A DNA stretch of 64,000 bases from Bacillus_BD sp963765265 (GTDB taxonomy: Bacteria > Bacillota > Bacilli > Bacillales > Cytobacillaceae), in contig CAVXVN010000004.1 of assembly GCA_963765265.1 (NCBI GenBank), positions 36,458 through 100,457 of the forward strand. Direction: 5' to 3'. Below the pieces are notes generated by a model that had not been told where the DNA came from, searched no databases, and saw only the letters and a list, made by a program, of their open reading frames with translations. The position numbers and the translations under genes were made by a program. Shown in pieces: positions 9,766 through 18,813 of this stretch. Position 1 is the stretch's first letter. Each line of letters opens with the position of its first letter.

Positions 9766-11145
9766 ATGGAACGACGAATGGTGATTGCGGGTACGGGAAG
9801 TGGTGTCGGGAAAACGACCCTGACCATCGGTTTAATGTCAGCATTAAAGAAGCGGGGGTTAACCGTGCAGGGATTTAAATGCGGACCAGACTATATTGAT
9901 CCTTCCTATCATAGTGCTGTAACGAAACGAACTTCGCGCAATTTAGATAGCTGGATGCTCACGCAAGATGATATTTTAGATATTTTCACACATGGCAGTC
10001 AAGATGCTGACATTTCAATCATAGAAGGAGTTATGGGCTTTTTTGATGGGAAAAATCCTGAAACGAATGAGGGAAGTACAGCTGAGATTAGTATGATCAC
10101 GAAAAGCCCTGTTTTACTTGTGGTCAATTGCGGAAGTATGGCTCGAAGTGCAGCAGCGATCGTAAAAGGATTTCAATGCTTTGCAGAGGGCCCCAATATT
10201 GTAGGGGTTATCGCAAATAAAGTAGGAAGTGAAGGCCACTTTCAGCTAGTCAAGAAAGCGATTGAACAGGAATGTCATATTCCGGTGATCGGTTATTTGA
10301 AACGAGAACTGGATATTGAAATTCCTGAGAGACATCTAGGACTCATTCCTTCTCTAGAAAGAGGAGAGCTGGATCCCTTCTTTGATCAATTAGGAAAGTT
10401 AGTCACAGAAACGATTGACATCGATCAACTACTCCAATTATCTGTTGCTGAGCCATTAACGGTAAGCAAAGAGTCTTCGATTTTTAAAAGAGAGCGGGAT
10501 CCTATCGTGAAAATAGCGGTCGCAAAGGATAAAGCCTTTAATTTCTATTATCCTGAAAATCTAGAAATCATGGAAGCAAAGGGAGTAGAAATTGTGTATT
10601 TCTCACCACTTGCGGATGAAGAGGTACCCGAAGATGTGGATGGGCTTTATATAGGCGGTGGTTTTCCGGAAGAGTTTGCTTCTCAACTTGCATGTAATGG
10701 AAAAGCAAAACGTTCCGTAAAAGCAGCGATTGAAAAGGGATTACCTACACTTGCTGAATGTGGAGGGTTCATGTATTTAACAGAGTCCATTGAAACCACG
10801 GAAAAGAAGAAATATGACATGGTAGGAGTCATTCCAGGTACAGTACAAATGCAATCTAAATTAGCGGCATTAGGATATAGAGAGATTAGTGGACAATCTT
10901 CCAATTTTATGCTTGAAAACTTGAAGGCAAAAGGACATGAATTTCATTACTCATCCTTCGTTCCGGTTGAAGAGGATGTCCCCTATGCGTATGAAACAAA
11001 AGGAATGAGAGGGGTAAGCAAGGAAGGCTATTTATTACATCATGTAGTAGCTGGGTATACTCATTTCCATTTTGCTTCATGTCCAGCAATGGTGGAGAAC
11101 TGGATTAGAAAATGTCTAGAGATTAGAGGAGGTAGGTTCGAATGA
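9766..11145 (+). CDS. cbiA: Cobyrinic acid a,c-diamide synthase CbiA/CobB
   Basis: This ATP- and glutamine-dependent enzyme amidates the a and c side chains of the corrin ring. Visible are the dethiobiotin-synthetase-like N-domain with the P-loop GTGSGVGKTT (residues 9-18), followed by FKCGPDYIDPSYH and GVMGFFDG. The C-terminal class I glutaminase-like domain has YIGGGFPEEFA and AECGGFMYL with its nucleophile Cys, and ends in HFHFASCP. The ATG at 9766 is chosen because AAGGAGG lies about 11 bases upstream; the longer frame from 9730 has no site. The stop overlaps the next gene as ATGA. No other corrin-ring synthesis gene is nearby, so in this operon it may serve salvage rather than de novo synthesis (inference). 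Confidence 0.92.
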   Translation: MERRMVIAGTGSGVGKTTLTIGLMSALKKRGLTVQGFKCGPDYIDPSYHSAVTKRTSRNLDSWMLTQDDILDIFTHGSQDADISIIEGVMGFFDGKNPETNEGSTAEISMITKSPVLLVVNCGSMARSAAAIVKGFQCFAEGPNIVGVIANKVGSEGHFQLVKKAIEQECHIPVIGYLKRELDIEIPERHLGLIPSLERGELDPFFDQLGKLVTETIDIDQLLQLSVAEPLTVSKESSIFKRERDPIVKIAVAKDKAFNFYYPENLEIMEAKGVEIVYFSPLADEEVPEDVDGLYIGGGFPEEFASQLACNGKAKRSVKAAIEKGLPTLAECGGFMYLTESIETTEKKKYDMVGVIPGTVQMQSKLAALGYREISGQSSNFMLENLKAKGHEFHYSSFVPVEEDVPYAYETKGMRGVSKEGYLLHHVVAGYTHFHFASCPAMVENWIRKCLEIRGGRFE

Positions 11146-11684
11146 GTGAAAAGCAAAAAGGATTAACACTTGTGTATACAGGCAATGGAAAAGGAAAAAC
11201 AACAGCCTCTTTAGGGTTAGCTCTTCGAGGAGTTGGTAGAGGACTGAAAGTGAAAATCTATCAGTTTATCAAGTCACCTGAGCGTTCATATGGGGAACAA
11301 ATTGCTCTAAAAAAGCTCGGGGTTGATATGGTCCAACTAGGAGTTGGGTTCACATGGACCAAAACACCGGAGGAACATAGAGAAGCCTTAAGGAAGGGAT
11401 GGCCGAAAGCAAAGGAAGCGGTTATGAGTGGAGAGTATGATTTAGTTATTTTAGATGAACTCAATAATGCGTTAGCGATTGATAAATTTCCAATACATGA
11501 TGTGTTGCCTCTAAACGAAGTCATACAGTTAATCAAAAATAAACCTTCTCATGTTCATCTTGTTATTACCGGAAGAGATGCCAAGCAAGAAATCAAAGAC
11601 ATAGCGGATCTCGTTTCCATCATTGAACCTGAAAAACACTATTATAATGAAGGAATACCAGCTGTTAAAGGAATCGAGTTTTAG
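11142..11684 (+). CDS. cobA: Cob(I)alamin adenosyltransferase, CobA/BtuR type
   Basis: This enzyme transfers the adenosyl group of ATP to cob(I)alamin or cob(I)yrinic acid diamide to make the coenzyme form. It is 180 residues, standard for the CobA/CobO/BtuR family. It has the P-loop TGNGKGKTTASLGLALR (residues about 13-29), then IYQFIKSPERSYGE, the Walker-B-like YDLVILDELNNAL, and VHLVITGRDA. It overlaps cbiA by four bases (ATGA), a sign of translational coupling in the B12 operon. Confidence 0.95.
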   Translation: MSEKQKGLTLVYTGNGKGKTTASLGLALRGVGRGLKVKIYQFIKSPERSYGEQIALKKLGVDMVQLGVGFTWTKTPEEHREALRKGWPKAKEAVMSGEYDLVILDELNNALAIDKFPIHDVLPLNEVIQLIKNKPSHVHLVITGRDAKQEIKDIADLVSIIEPEKHYYNEGIPAVKGIEF

Positions 11685-11721
11685 AATTATAGGCTAGATT
11701 AACAGGTAAGGGAGTTTTGAT

Positions 11722-12551
11722 ATGAAACTAATATCCATTTGTCCAAGTAATACAGAATTAGTAGGTTACTTAGGGTTAACTTCTTCATTGATCGCAGTCG
11801 ATAACTACTCAGATTGGCCGGAGGAAGTTTCGTCATTGCCAAGACTAGGTTCAGATTTAAACATTGATATGGACAAAGTGGAAGAATTACAACCGGACTT
11901 AGTCTTAGCCTCTCTGTCTGTACCTGGGATGGAACGAAATATCGAAGAGTTAGAAAAACGAAAAATACCATATGTGATTGTCCCTAATCCGAAGACCTTA
12001 ACGGAGGTAGGAGAAAGCTTGCTATTTGTTGGAGAAGTGACGAATACTTCTGATGTAGCGGAACAATTATATGAGAAATACAATCAAATACTCGAAAAGT
12101 ATCAATCTTTAAGCCAGCAAGTACAAAATCCAAAAACCCTTTATTGGGAATGGTGGGCTAAACCTATTTTTACACCTGGAGCTACCAATTGGATAACCGA
12201 AATAAGTAAACTTGCAGGGGGAAGAAACGTATTTGACGATCGAGCCCGAAGCAAGTGTACAAACGGATTGGGAAGAGATCAAACGAAGAAATCCCGATGT
12301 GATTTGCGTGATCTGGGTGGGTGTACAGAAAGAAAACGTGAAATCCAAAGGTCATCCTAAAACGCCCTGAAGCAGAACAAATGGAGGCCATTAAAAACAA
12401 TCAGCTGTATATCTTAGAGGAACCATTATTTTGTAGACCTTCACCCAGATTATTACTTGGTTTGAATAAGATAGCGAGTATCCTTCATCCAACTATTTAT
12501 CCGGAATTTGATGAAAATAAGGATCCTTTATTAAATAGAGATGTTGAATGA
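11722..12551 (+). pseudogene. Second BtuF-like cobalamin-binding protein without signal peptide, two frame breaks
   Basis: This is a COG0614-type helical-backbone binding protein (MKLISICPSNTELVGYLGL, DNYSDWPEEVSSLPRLGSDL, LQPDLVLASLSVPGMERNIE). It begins directly at the fold with no signal peptide or lipobox, unlike the btuF at 6230. One extra base near 12243 (DDRA to EASVQTDWEEIKRRNPDVI) and one near 12350 (KSK to VILKRPEAEQMEAIKN) break the frame. With both removed the protein runs to 12551. Signal-less versions next to cobA occur in other bacilli and may bind corrinoid in the cytosol; this role is inferred. It is the last gene of the operon. Confidence 0.8.
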
Positions 12552-12656
12552 TACATGCATTGGCTGCACGGGGAAATATGCTAAATAGGTATTAGATCTA
12601 CAAATGAAACCTCTTAGGTATTAATATTAGAGGTTATAAAATAGATTAAGTAATCG

Positions 12657-12687
12657 TAGACGTCCAAAGAAAGGCGTCTATTTTTTT
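12657..12687 (+). terminator. Terminator after the B12 operon
   Basis: TAGACGTCC and GGCGTCTA pair and are followed by TTTTTTT. Another small dyad, AACCTCT/AGAGGTT, lies at 12609-12635. Confidence 0.65.
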
Positions 12688-12760
12688 CTAACTCATCTAC
12701 CATTTCTTGAAACTTTTTCCAAAAGAAACAGTATATAATAGTAAAAAGGCGGTGATAGAT

Positions 12761-14002
12761 GTGAAAAAGGCAATTGTTCTATTGATCGTGATCAGTTTCT
12801 TTGTTGTGGCTGCTGGATGTGGTAATAACATGGATCAGAGTAGCTTGGAGATTTCGGACAACGTAGAATTTGGAGAAAAGGATTATGAGAAAATCGTCTC
12901 CTCGAACAATGGATTGGGCTTAACCTGGCTTTCCGAGGCAGAACCAAATAAGGATGGCAATATTTTTATTTCACCTACAAGTTTATTTATGGCTTTATCG
13001 ATGGTGTATAACGGTGCTGATGGTGTGACGAAAGATGAAATAGCCAAGGTGTTGCAGGTAGAAGGAATCGAGGCAAAAAAGTTGAATCAGGCAAACGCCT
13101 CCCTCATGAATCTATTTCATCGTTCTTCAAAACAGGTTCAGCTTAATGTCGCAAACTCGATTTGGTTAAACGAAAAATATCATTTTCAAACTGAATTTGC
13201 TCAGAATAACAAAGATTACTACAACGCGGAAATACAGGAAATTGATATCAATGATAGTGGATCTCCTAAAATGATCAATAATTGGGTAAAAGATAAGACG
13301 AACGGAAAGATTGGGGAAATAGTAGAATCTCCTTTAGATCCTGATCTGGTGACCGTCCTTATTAACGCGATTTATTTTAAAGGAGATTGGAAATACGAGT
13401 TTGATAAAAGTCAAACAGAGGATCGACCCTTTTATTCGGCAGACGGAACCACCAAGAGCATCCCGCTCATGACTCTGCACGAAAAATTGGCCTATATGGA
13501 AAATGAAAACCTTCAGGCCGTTTCTCTACCCTATGGGGAAGAAAATGAAATGAGCATGAATGTATTTTTACCAAAAGAAAACATTAGTTTAGAGGAATTT
13601 AAAAATAAGCTAACCTATGAAAACTGGCAGAAGTGGACTTCAGAATTCCAAGAAAGAGAAGGGACAGTACTACTCCCAAAATTTAAGTTGGAATACGAAG
13701 CATCTTTAAAGGAAACGCTGCAAAAGCTTGGCATGACCACAGCCTTTACAAAAGGGGCCAATTTCAGCAAGATGATTCAAGAAGACGACCCGTTATGGAT
13801 TAGCCAAGTAAAACAAAAAACTTTTATTGATGTGAATGAAGAGGGAACAGAAGCCGCCGCAGCGACATCTGTAGAAATGGTGACTGAATCATTCAATATG
13901 GACGGCCCCTTCCAAATGGAAGTCAATCGGCCATTTATTATCACCATAATCGAAAATAAATCGGATAATATCCTATTTATTGGTGCGATTAACAATCCGT
14001 AA
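12761..14002 (+). CDS. Lipoprotein serpin (serine protease inhibitor family I4)
   Basis: This is a membrane-anchored serpin, a suicide protease inhibitor. Starting at GTG 12761 behind AAAGGCGGTGAT gives 413 residues, with a lipoprotein signal ending VAAGC (Cys at 20). Serpin signatures follow: NIFISPTSLFMALSMVYNGA, INNWVKDKTNGKI, VLINAIYFKGDWKYEF and PLMTLHEKLAYMENE. The reactive-centre hinge EEGTEAAAATSVEM has the small-residue pattern of inhibitory members. Counting 17 residues from the hinge Glu places the scissile bond about at Glu-Ser within MVTESFN, so the target may be a Glu-preferring protease (inference). The final strand PFIITIIENKSDNILFIGAI is complete. Serpins are sparse in bacilli. 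The gene is monocistronic with its own terminator. Confidence 0.93.
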   Translation: MKKAIVLLIVISFFVVAAGCGNNMDQSSLEISDNVEFGEKDYEKIVSSNNGLGLTWLSEAEPNKDGNIFISPTSLFMALSMVYNGADGVTKDEIAKVLQVEGIEAKKLNQANASLMNLFHRSSKQVQLNVANSIWLNEKYHFQTEFAQNNKDYYNAEIQEIDINDSGSPKMINNWVKDKTNGKIGEIVESPLDPDLVTVLINAIYFKGDWKYEFDKSQTEDRPFYSADGTTKSIPLMTLHEKLAYMENENLQAVSLPYGEENEMSMNVFLPKENISLEEFKNKLTYENWQKWTSEFQEREGTVLLPKFKLEYEASLKETLQKLGMTTAFTKGANFSKMIQEDDPLWISQVKQKTFIDVNEEGTEAAAATSVEMVTESFNMDGPFQMEVNRPFIITIIENKSDNILFIGAINNP

Positions 14003-14091
14003 AGTTTGCTTATAACCCATTTAAAATGAAAGTAGTTTAAGAAGACTAGGTACACTATTTGAATGAAGTCATACTTGTATTTGGGTAAAAC

Positions 14092-14126
14092 GAGGCTATC
14101 AGATTCGATGATTAGTCTCTTTTTTA
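14092..14126 (+). terminator. Terminator after the serpin gene
   Basis: GAGGCTATCA pairs with TGATTAGTCTC (one G-U pair), followed by TTTTTT. Confidence 0.6.
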
Positions 14127-14174
14127 TGGAGGTTAATGTGTAATAGTGATTCACCCCAATAAAAAAGCATCCGA

Positions 14175-14384
14175 TTATTCGGATGCATACTTAATTATTC
14201 CTTGTAAATAAACTGAGTATTCTCTCTGTACATATTCTCTTAATTTAATTTTTTTTTCTGTTTCTAATATTCTAACCAATTCTTGAATCTCTTTTTCATC
14301 TTCTTTTGTAGTAGGAACCTCTAATGAAAACAAATTACCTCGACTACTATTTAGTAACTTCTTTAATAACTCAACCTTATTCAT
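14175..14384 (-). CDS. Hypothetical small protein, 69 aa
   Basis: The ATG at 14384 is preceded by AAAGGAGAT at good spacing. The product is charged and mostly helical by appearance (VELLKKLLNSSRG, EKEIQELVRILETEKKIKLREY), without Cys, signal or membrane segment. No family is recognised. It is the first of three small minus-strand genes between the serpin and the PHP-domain gene. It could be a small DNA-binding or adaptor protein; nothing in the sequence decides this. Confidence 0.6.
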   Translation of the reverse strand: MNKVELLKKLLNSSRGNLFSLEVPTTKEDEKEIQELVRILETEKKIKLREYVQREYSVYLQGIIKYASE

Positions 14385-14524
14385 ATGGGTAATCTCCTTT
14401 ATCTAATATATTCGACATAAAGGCGACTTTTTCCTTGGAATATCTTAAATTGTTTCAAGTTTCCTACTTTCCACTAAAAGAATCTGATTACGGATACTAT
14501 GACAGGAATGTGGTACTTTTTTCA

Positions 14525-14707
14525 TTAGCTTTTTAAATAACTACTTTCTACCAATCTAATCATATCACGACCTGATGTCTTTTCTGTTTCATGATAACCT
14601 TCTTCATCACGCAAACTCAAGTACCAGCTACTATTTTCATCTTCATTTAATCGATATAACTTATTGGTAAAGACATTTGTATAAAAATCTCCATTTCTTA
14701 GCCTCAT
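14525..14707 (-). CDS. Hypothetical small protein, 60 aa
   Basis: AAAGGGGGGATC precedes the ATG at 14707. The product starts MRLRNGDFYTNVFTNKLYRL and carries alternating polar and aromatic residues (SSWYLSLRDEEGYHE), suggesting a small beta-rich fold. No family is recognised. It lies about 140 bases upstream of the 69-aa gene on the same strand and may share its transcript. Confidence 0.55.
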   Translation of the reverse strand: MRLRNGDFYTNVFTNKLYRLNEDENSSWYLSLRDEEGYHETEKTSGRDMIRLVESSYLKS

Positions 14708-14989
14708 ACGATCCCCCCTTTAATGTATCTAAACTGTATTATGCCCAAAATATCGACCTGGAGCCATTAGACAAATATAGTCCAAAAATTCTGGATATAA
14801 AGGGGAAAGTCGTGAAAATGAGAATCTAGGCGGTCGGGACAAAGCCTGGATCCTTGTGTGTTAAGTAAGGAGTGCGGGCAACGGAAATTTGTCTTCTTCC
14901 ACTTACGAAGCAGGTTAGTACAATAAGAAAAGATTACAAAAAAGAGCATCTATACTGAAATAATCACTTTAATTTATATGTATTATTTT

Positions 14990-15157
14990 TTAAAAAGTAT
15001 AGGAGTCCTTGATTTCTTTAGCGTTCTTTAGTTCCCTTAGCATTTCTTTGATAAACCCTACTTGTTCCTCGGTAATAATAAAATCTCTAAGACGATCCTC
15101 AAAATGAGTAATACGTCTATCCAACTCCTCTAAAGTAAGATTAACAGTATTTTTCAT
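14990..15157 (-). CDS. Hypothetical small helical protein, 55 aa
   Basis: ATG at 15157 follows GAGGAG at suitable spacing. The product (MKNTVNLTLEELDRRITHFE ... TEEQVGFIKEMLRELKNAKE) has heptad-like hydrophobic spacing and could form a helical hairpin or coiled coil. No family is recognised. It is the most upstream of the three small minus-strand genes. The 280 bases between it and the next gene (14708-14989) show nothing firm. Confidence 0.5.
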   Translation of the reverse strand: MKNTVNLTLEELDRRITHFEDRLRDFIITEEQVGFIKEMLRELKNAKEIKDSYTF

Positions 15158-15752
15158 AAACCTACCAACTCCTCTTCATAAATTTGTAAATAATTAATCA
15201 ATATCATGGTAGAAAAATAGTAATAATTTTCAGCCTATTGATTTAAACAGGAATCACCTGACATTTTTATTATACAACACTTTAATGTTATCTGAATATA
15301 CAAAAATTGAATATTTTTTGAACATTTACATTATTTTTAATCATTAGATTTAATTAAGACAAGAGATAAGTAAAAGGAGGGATGATCCTCCTTTTTTTGG
15401 TCTACAAAGACTTTCTTTTGAAGTCTTGGGTTGTATTAAACGGGTGTTTTGTTGTTAATGAAATTTACATTTACAACTACTAGTTATATAGGTCTTAAGT
15501 TTCTTCGAAATCCTTTTAATTATGTCTAAATTCACATCCTTGAAATGAATTTAGCAAAAATCCGTCCATATTAGTAGTTAATAAGCACCTACTTTTTCTG
15601 GCGGTATGAGTTATTTTGGATAACACCCTTCAATACTGGTTAAATTTTACTAATTTTTAAAATTTACGGTTAATTAATGTTCTATTAATCTACTGAACAT
15701 ACTCTATGCCTATAATTCAAAATAGTAAAGAAAATACTAGGAGGCGCTAAAT
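15158..15752. other. AT-rich intergenic region
   Basis: No gene is supported here. It holds the promoter side of two divergent units. It also has a hairpin AAAGGAGG-GATGAT-CCTCC followed by TTTTTTT at 15373-15398, a plus-strand terminator with no gene seen in front of it. Confidence 0.6.
15373..15398 (+). terminator. Orphan intrinsic terminator
   Basis: This is an eight-pair stem AAAGGAGG/CCTCCTTT with a T-run. No plus-strand gene precedes it, so it may end a small untranslated RNA or be left over. Confidence 0.6.
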
Positions 15753-17295
15753 ATGGGATCTAAAATGAAAAAGAAAGCAATTCCTTTAATCGCAACAACG
15801 GTTCTGGCAACCACCGCTTTTACAGCTCAAGCCTTTATCAATGATGGCAACGATCAAAAAGTAGAAGCCCAAGAATTTTCAAAGGAAGAATCAAAACAAA
15901 ATAATTCAACTTGGCTATCAGGAGACCATCACGTACATAGTGAGTGGAGTGTTGGCTGGGACAACTCTACAAATCCTCCAACACCAATCCGAGCTGGAGA
16001 TGCTATTTATCCAATTGTGAAAAACGCGGAAAAAGCAAAAGAATATGGACTTGATTGGGTGATGACAACAGATCATGGAGGTCCTAACCATTCTAAGGTG
16101 AACTTAGAACAAGCCTATCCTGAATTATTAAAATCTCGTGCAGCTGTTCCTGAAGTTCTTCAGTTCTATGGAATGGAGTTTGATACGCCTGCAGCTGACC
16201 ATAGTACATTAATGATTCCAAAAGTTGATAATGAATCACAAATACTTTTTGACATCGAGAGCAAGTTCAATAAACGTGAACCATTTCCAAACGATAATAG
16301 CAGAGATACGGAGTCCACAATGATCGAAGCCCTTAACTATATGAAATCACTGGATGAGGATGAGCAGCCAATTCATATTGCCCATCATGCTTCACGTTCA
16401 GCAACAGGTGATGGTGTTTGGGGACAAGATACACCACAGGAGTTCCGTAATTGGAACGATACAGCTCCTAACATTTCCATTGGAATGGAAGGCGCTCCTG
16501 GTCACCAGGCTACCGCTATCAATCCTGATGGCTCTCAAGACCCTAAAGGTGCTCGTGGATCATATGGAAACTACCCGACATTAGGCGGATTTGACCAAAT
16601 GACGGCAAAAGTTGGCGGACTATGGGATTCTATGCTTGGTGAAGGAAGACACTGGTGGATTACAGCTACTTCTGACTCGCATGTTAACTGGCGTGATGGC
16701 GGCGGTGATTTCTGGCCTGGTGAATATTCTAAAACCTATGTAAAAGCTGAGAAGGACTATGCTGATATCATGGAAAGCATTCGTAATGGGAATGTATTTG
16801 TTACAACAGGTGACCTTATCTCTGAACTTGATGTGAAAGTTCAAGCTGGTGGAAAATCACCTTGGTTTGCGAAATCCAAAGGAAATTCAGCAACAATTGG
16901 TGAAACTCTTAACTTTACCAGGAAAGAATGCTAAAGATGTAACAGTAACGATTCGCATTAAAGATCCAAACGCTGCAAATACCCATGGAGATAAACCAAA
17001 AGTTGACCATGTGGATTTAATTATGGGTGAGGTTACTGGAAAGGTAGAAGATCGTTCAACTGCAACGAACCCGACTACGAAAGTCGTTAAAACGTTCACA
17101 GAAAAAGATTGGAAGAAAAATGGGGAATACATCGAGATTACTCATACGTTAAAAGATGTTGATAAAGACAGTTATATCCGTTTACGTGGAACAAATACAG
17201 AGCAAACAGAACCTGAAATTGATCCTCGTGGAGAAGATCCATGGACTGACCTTTGGTTCTACTCTAACCCAGTGTTTATCAAGACTGCAAAGTAA
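15753..17295 (+). pseudogene. Secreted PHP-domain metal-dependent phosphoesterase, one frame break
   Basis: This is an exported PHP-family hydrolase. The ATG at 15753 follows AGGAGG. A Sec-type signal peptide (KKKAIPLIATTVLATTAFTAQA) leads to the PHP metal motifs GDHHVHSEWS, TTDHGGPNH, the central IHIAHHASRS and TSDSHVNW, which provide the His/Asp ligands. A beta-rich C-terminal domain follows (VTVTIRIKDPNAANTHGD, YIRLRGTNTEQTEPEIDP), ending DPWTDLWFYSNPVFIKTAK, as in large secreted PHP proteins. One extra base near 16915 (ETLNF to PGKNAKDVTV) breaks the frame before that domain. The substrate is unknown; extracellular phosphoesters are likely. A terminator follows. Confidence 0.8.
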
Positions 17296-17314
17296 GTTTT
17301 ATATAATGAAATAT

Positions 17315-17343
17315 AACGGGGAGATTTAAGTCTCCTCGTTTTT
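17315..17343 (+). terminator. Terminator after PHP-domain gene
   Basis: AACGGGGAGATT and AGTCTCCTCGTT form a stem followed by T residues. Confidence 0.75.
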
Positions 17344-17394
17344 CATTATTTTTCAACAACAGAGAAAGCTACAATTTAAAATGGAGTGAATTCT

Positions 17395-18447
17395 ATGAAA
17401 AAGCTATGTTTATTAATGATGCTATTATTTTCGATAACCTCTATACTATCTCCTTCTGCTTTCGCACATACTAATAACAGTGAAGGATACTCCCTTATTG
17501 AAGTGAATGGGAACAACCTTGATTACGAACTAAAACTTGACCTCACAGAACTTGGCCATTCAATGAATAAAGAAATGGATAATCAGCAATTGTTTGACAC
17601 GAAAATAGTTCAGGATTATATCAATTCCCATATCGAGCTTTATTCAGATAGTGTAAAAGTAGAAGGAACGATCGGAAAAACGGATGTTGAAACGATAAAT
17701 GACCGACAGTTTGCAGTGATTAACCTGAACTATAAACTGGAGAATAAACCGGAAAAACTAGTCTTAGATTATAATATATTTATGGATGATTCCGACCCAA
17801 GTCATGCCAATTATGCAACAATCAAATTAGATGGAAAACAGCAAGAGTCGGTTCTTTCGTACGAATCAAGGGAACTTGCAATAGGAGAAGTTACCTTTAT
17901 GCAATCAGCGACGCAGTTTCTATTGCTTGGCTTAGAGCATATCTTTACTGGATATGATCATATTCTGTTTGTTATTAGCTTATTATTTGGAGCTAAGACA
18001 TTCAAAAACATTCTATCTTTGGTTACTGCTTTTACGATCGCTCATAGTATAACCTTGATCCTTGCCACGTTAGATATTGTACAATTACCTGGCAGATTTA
18101 TAGAATCCGCCATTGCCTTGAGTATTATATACGTAGCACTCATAAATATTTTTAACCCTGACTCAAAACACCAGCCATGGCTTGCCTTCGGTTTTGGGCT
18201 TATCCATGGATTCGGTTTTGCAGGAATACTCTCAGAAATGCGACTTGATGGAAGCCAATTAGCTACATCACTATTATCGTTCAATATCGGTATAGAAATT
18301 GGACAGATCATCATTGTTTCACTAGTATTTCCTATCATCCTATGGCTAAGGAAATTCACATTCAAACCTGTTAAATGGGTCATTCCAGGAACATCAGTAG
18401 CCATCTTAGCATTCGGCCTAATTTGGTTTATTGAAAGAGCTTTTTAA
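17395..18447 (+). CDS. HupE/UreJ_2-like membrane protein
   Basis: This is a membrane protein of the HupE/UreJ group, of which other members carry nickel or cobalt. The ATG at 17395 is behind GGAG (the frame also opens at GTG 17386). A signal peptide ending SAFA is followed by an extracytoplasmic domain of about 150 residues, then six or seven membrane segments. The His-rich motif GLEHIFTGYDHILF, with its HxxxGxDH pattern, and FTIAHSITL are typical of the family and likely bind metal. It follows the PHP phosphoesterase (itself a metalloenzyme) after a terminator, so a shared role is only a guess. A strong terminator lies at 18532-18579. Confidence 0.85.
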   Translation: MKKLCLLMMLLFSITSILSPSAFAHTNNSEGYSLIEVNGNNLDYELKLDLTELGHSMNKEMDNQQLFDTKIVQDYINSHIELYSDSVKVEGTIGKTDVETINDRQFAVINLNYKLENKPEKLVLDYNIFMDDSDPSHANYATIKLDGKQQESVLSYESRELAIGEVTFMQSATQFLLLGLEHIFTGYDHILFVISLLFGAKTFKNILSLVTAFTIAHSITLILATLDIVQLPGRFIESAIALSIIYVALINIFNPDSKHQPWLAFGFGLIHGFGFAGILSEMRLDGSQLATSLLSFNIGIEIGQIIIVSLVFPIILWLRKFTFKPVKWVIPGTSVAILAFGLIWFIERAF

Positions 18448-18472
18448 CAAAGCTATCACTTCTTAAAATGAT

Positions 18473-18496
18473 ACGCAGGGACGGTTTTTCTGTTTC
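18473..18496 (+). repeat. REP-like element 3
   Basis: Contains ACGCAGGGACGG TTTTTCTG, nearly the same as the copy at 5683 including its flanks. Confidence 0.75.
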
Positions 18497-18531
18497 TTTT
18501 TTAGCGAGGGAGGTCAGATTCCTCAGGTTGC

Positions 18532-18579
18532 AGGTAACAGATGCCATTCAGATCATGGATGGTGTTTGTTACCTTTTTT
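18532..18579 (+). terminator. Terminator after HupE-like gene
   Basis: AGGTAACA and TGTTACCT close a long stem containing GATGCCAT/ATGGATGGTG, followed by TTTTTT. Confidence 0.8.
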
Positions 18580-18781
18580 CAACAGTCGGGCGATATTGTG
18601 GTGCAACTCCTTTAAAGAAAATTAGATCTCTATGCTAAATTTTAAATAGGAATGTGAGATAAGGTTGTACATATATATAATTCAGTATGAGGCTTATCTG
18701 AATTTACCAAGCCCCGAATTATTAATACTTAGGCATCTATTCAGAGATGAATTATGTGGAACTAAAATATTGAAAAATAAC

Positions 18782-18813
18782 AAAGCATATCCGAGAAATC
18801 TCAGATATGCTTT
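18782..18813 (-). terminator. Terminator of the EmrB-type MFS gene
   Basis: AAAGCATATC pairs with GATATGCTTT at the end of the minus-strand gene, with a T-rich tail in minus-strand direction. Confidence 0.55.

Noticed and set aside
14767..14949. 60-codon minus-strand frame
   Set aside because: No RBS; the composition does not look like a protein.
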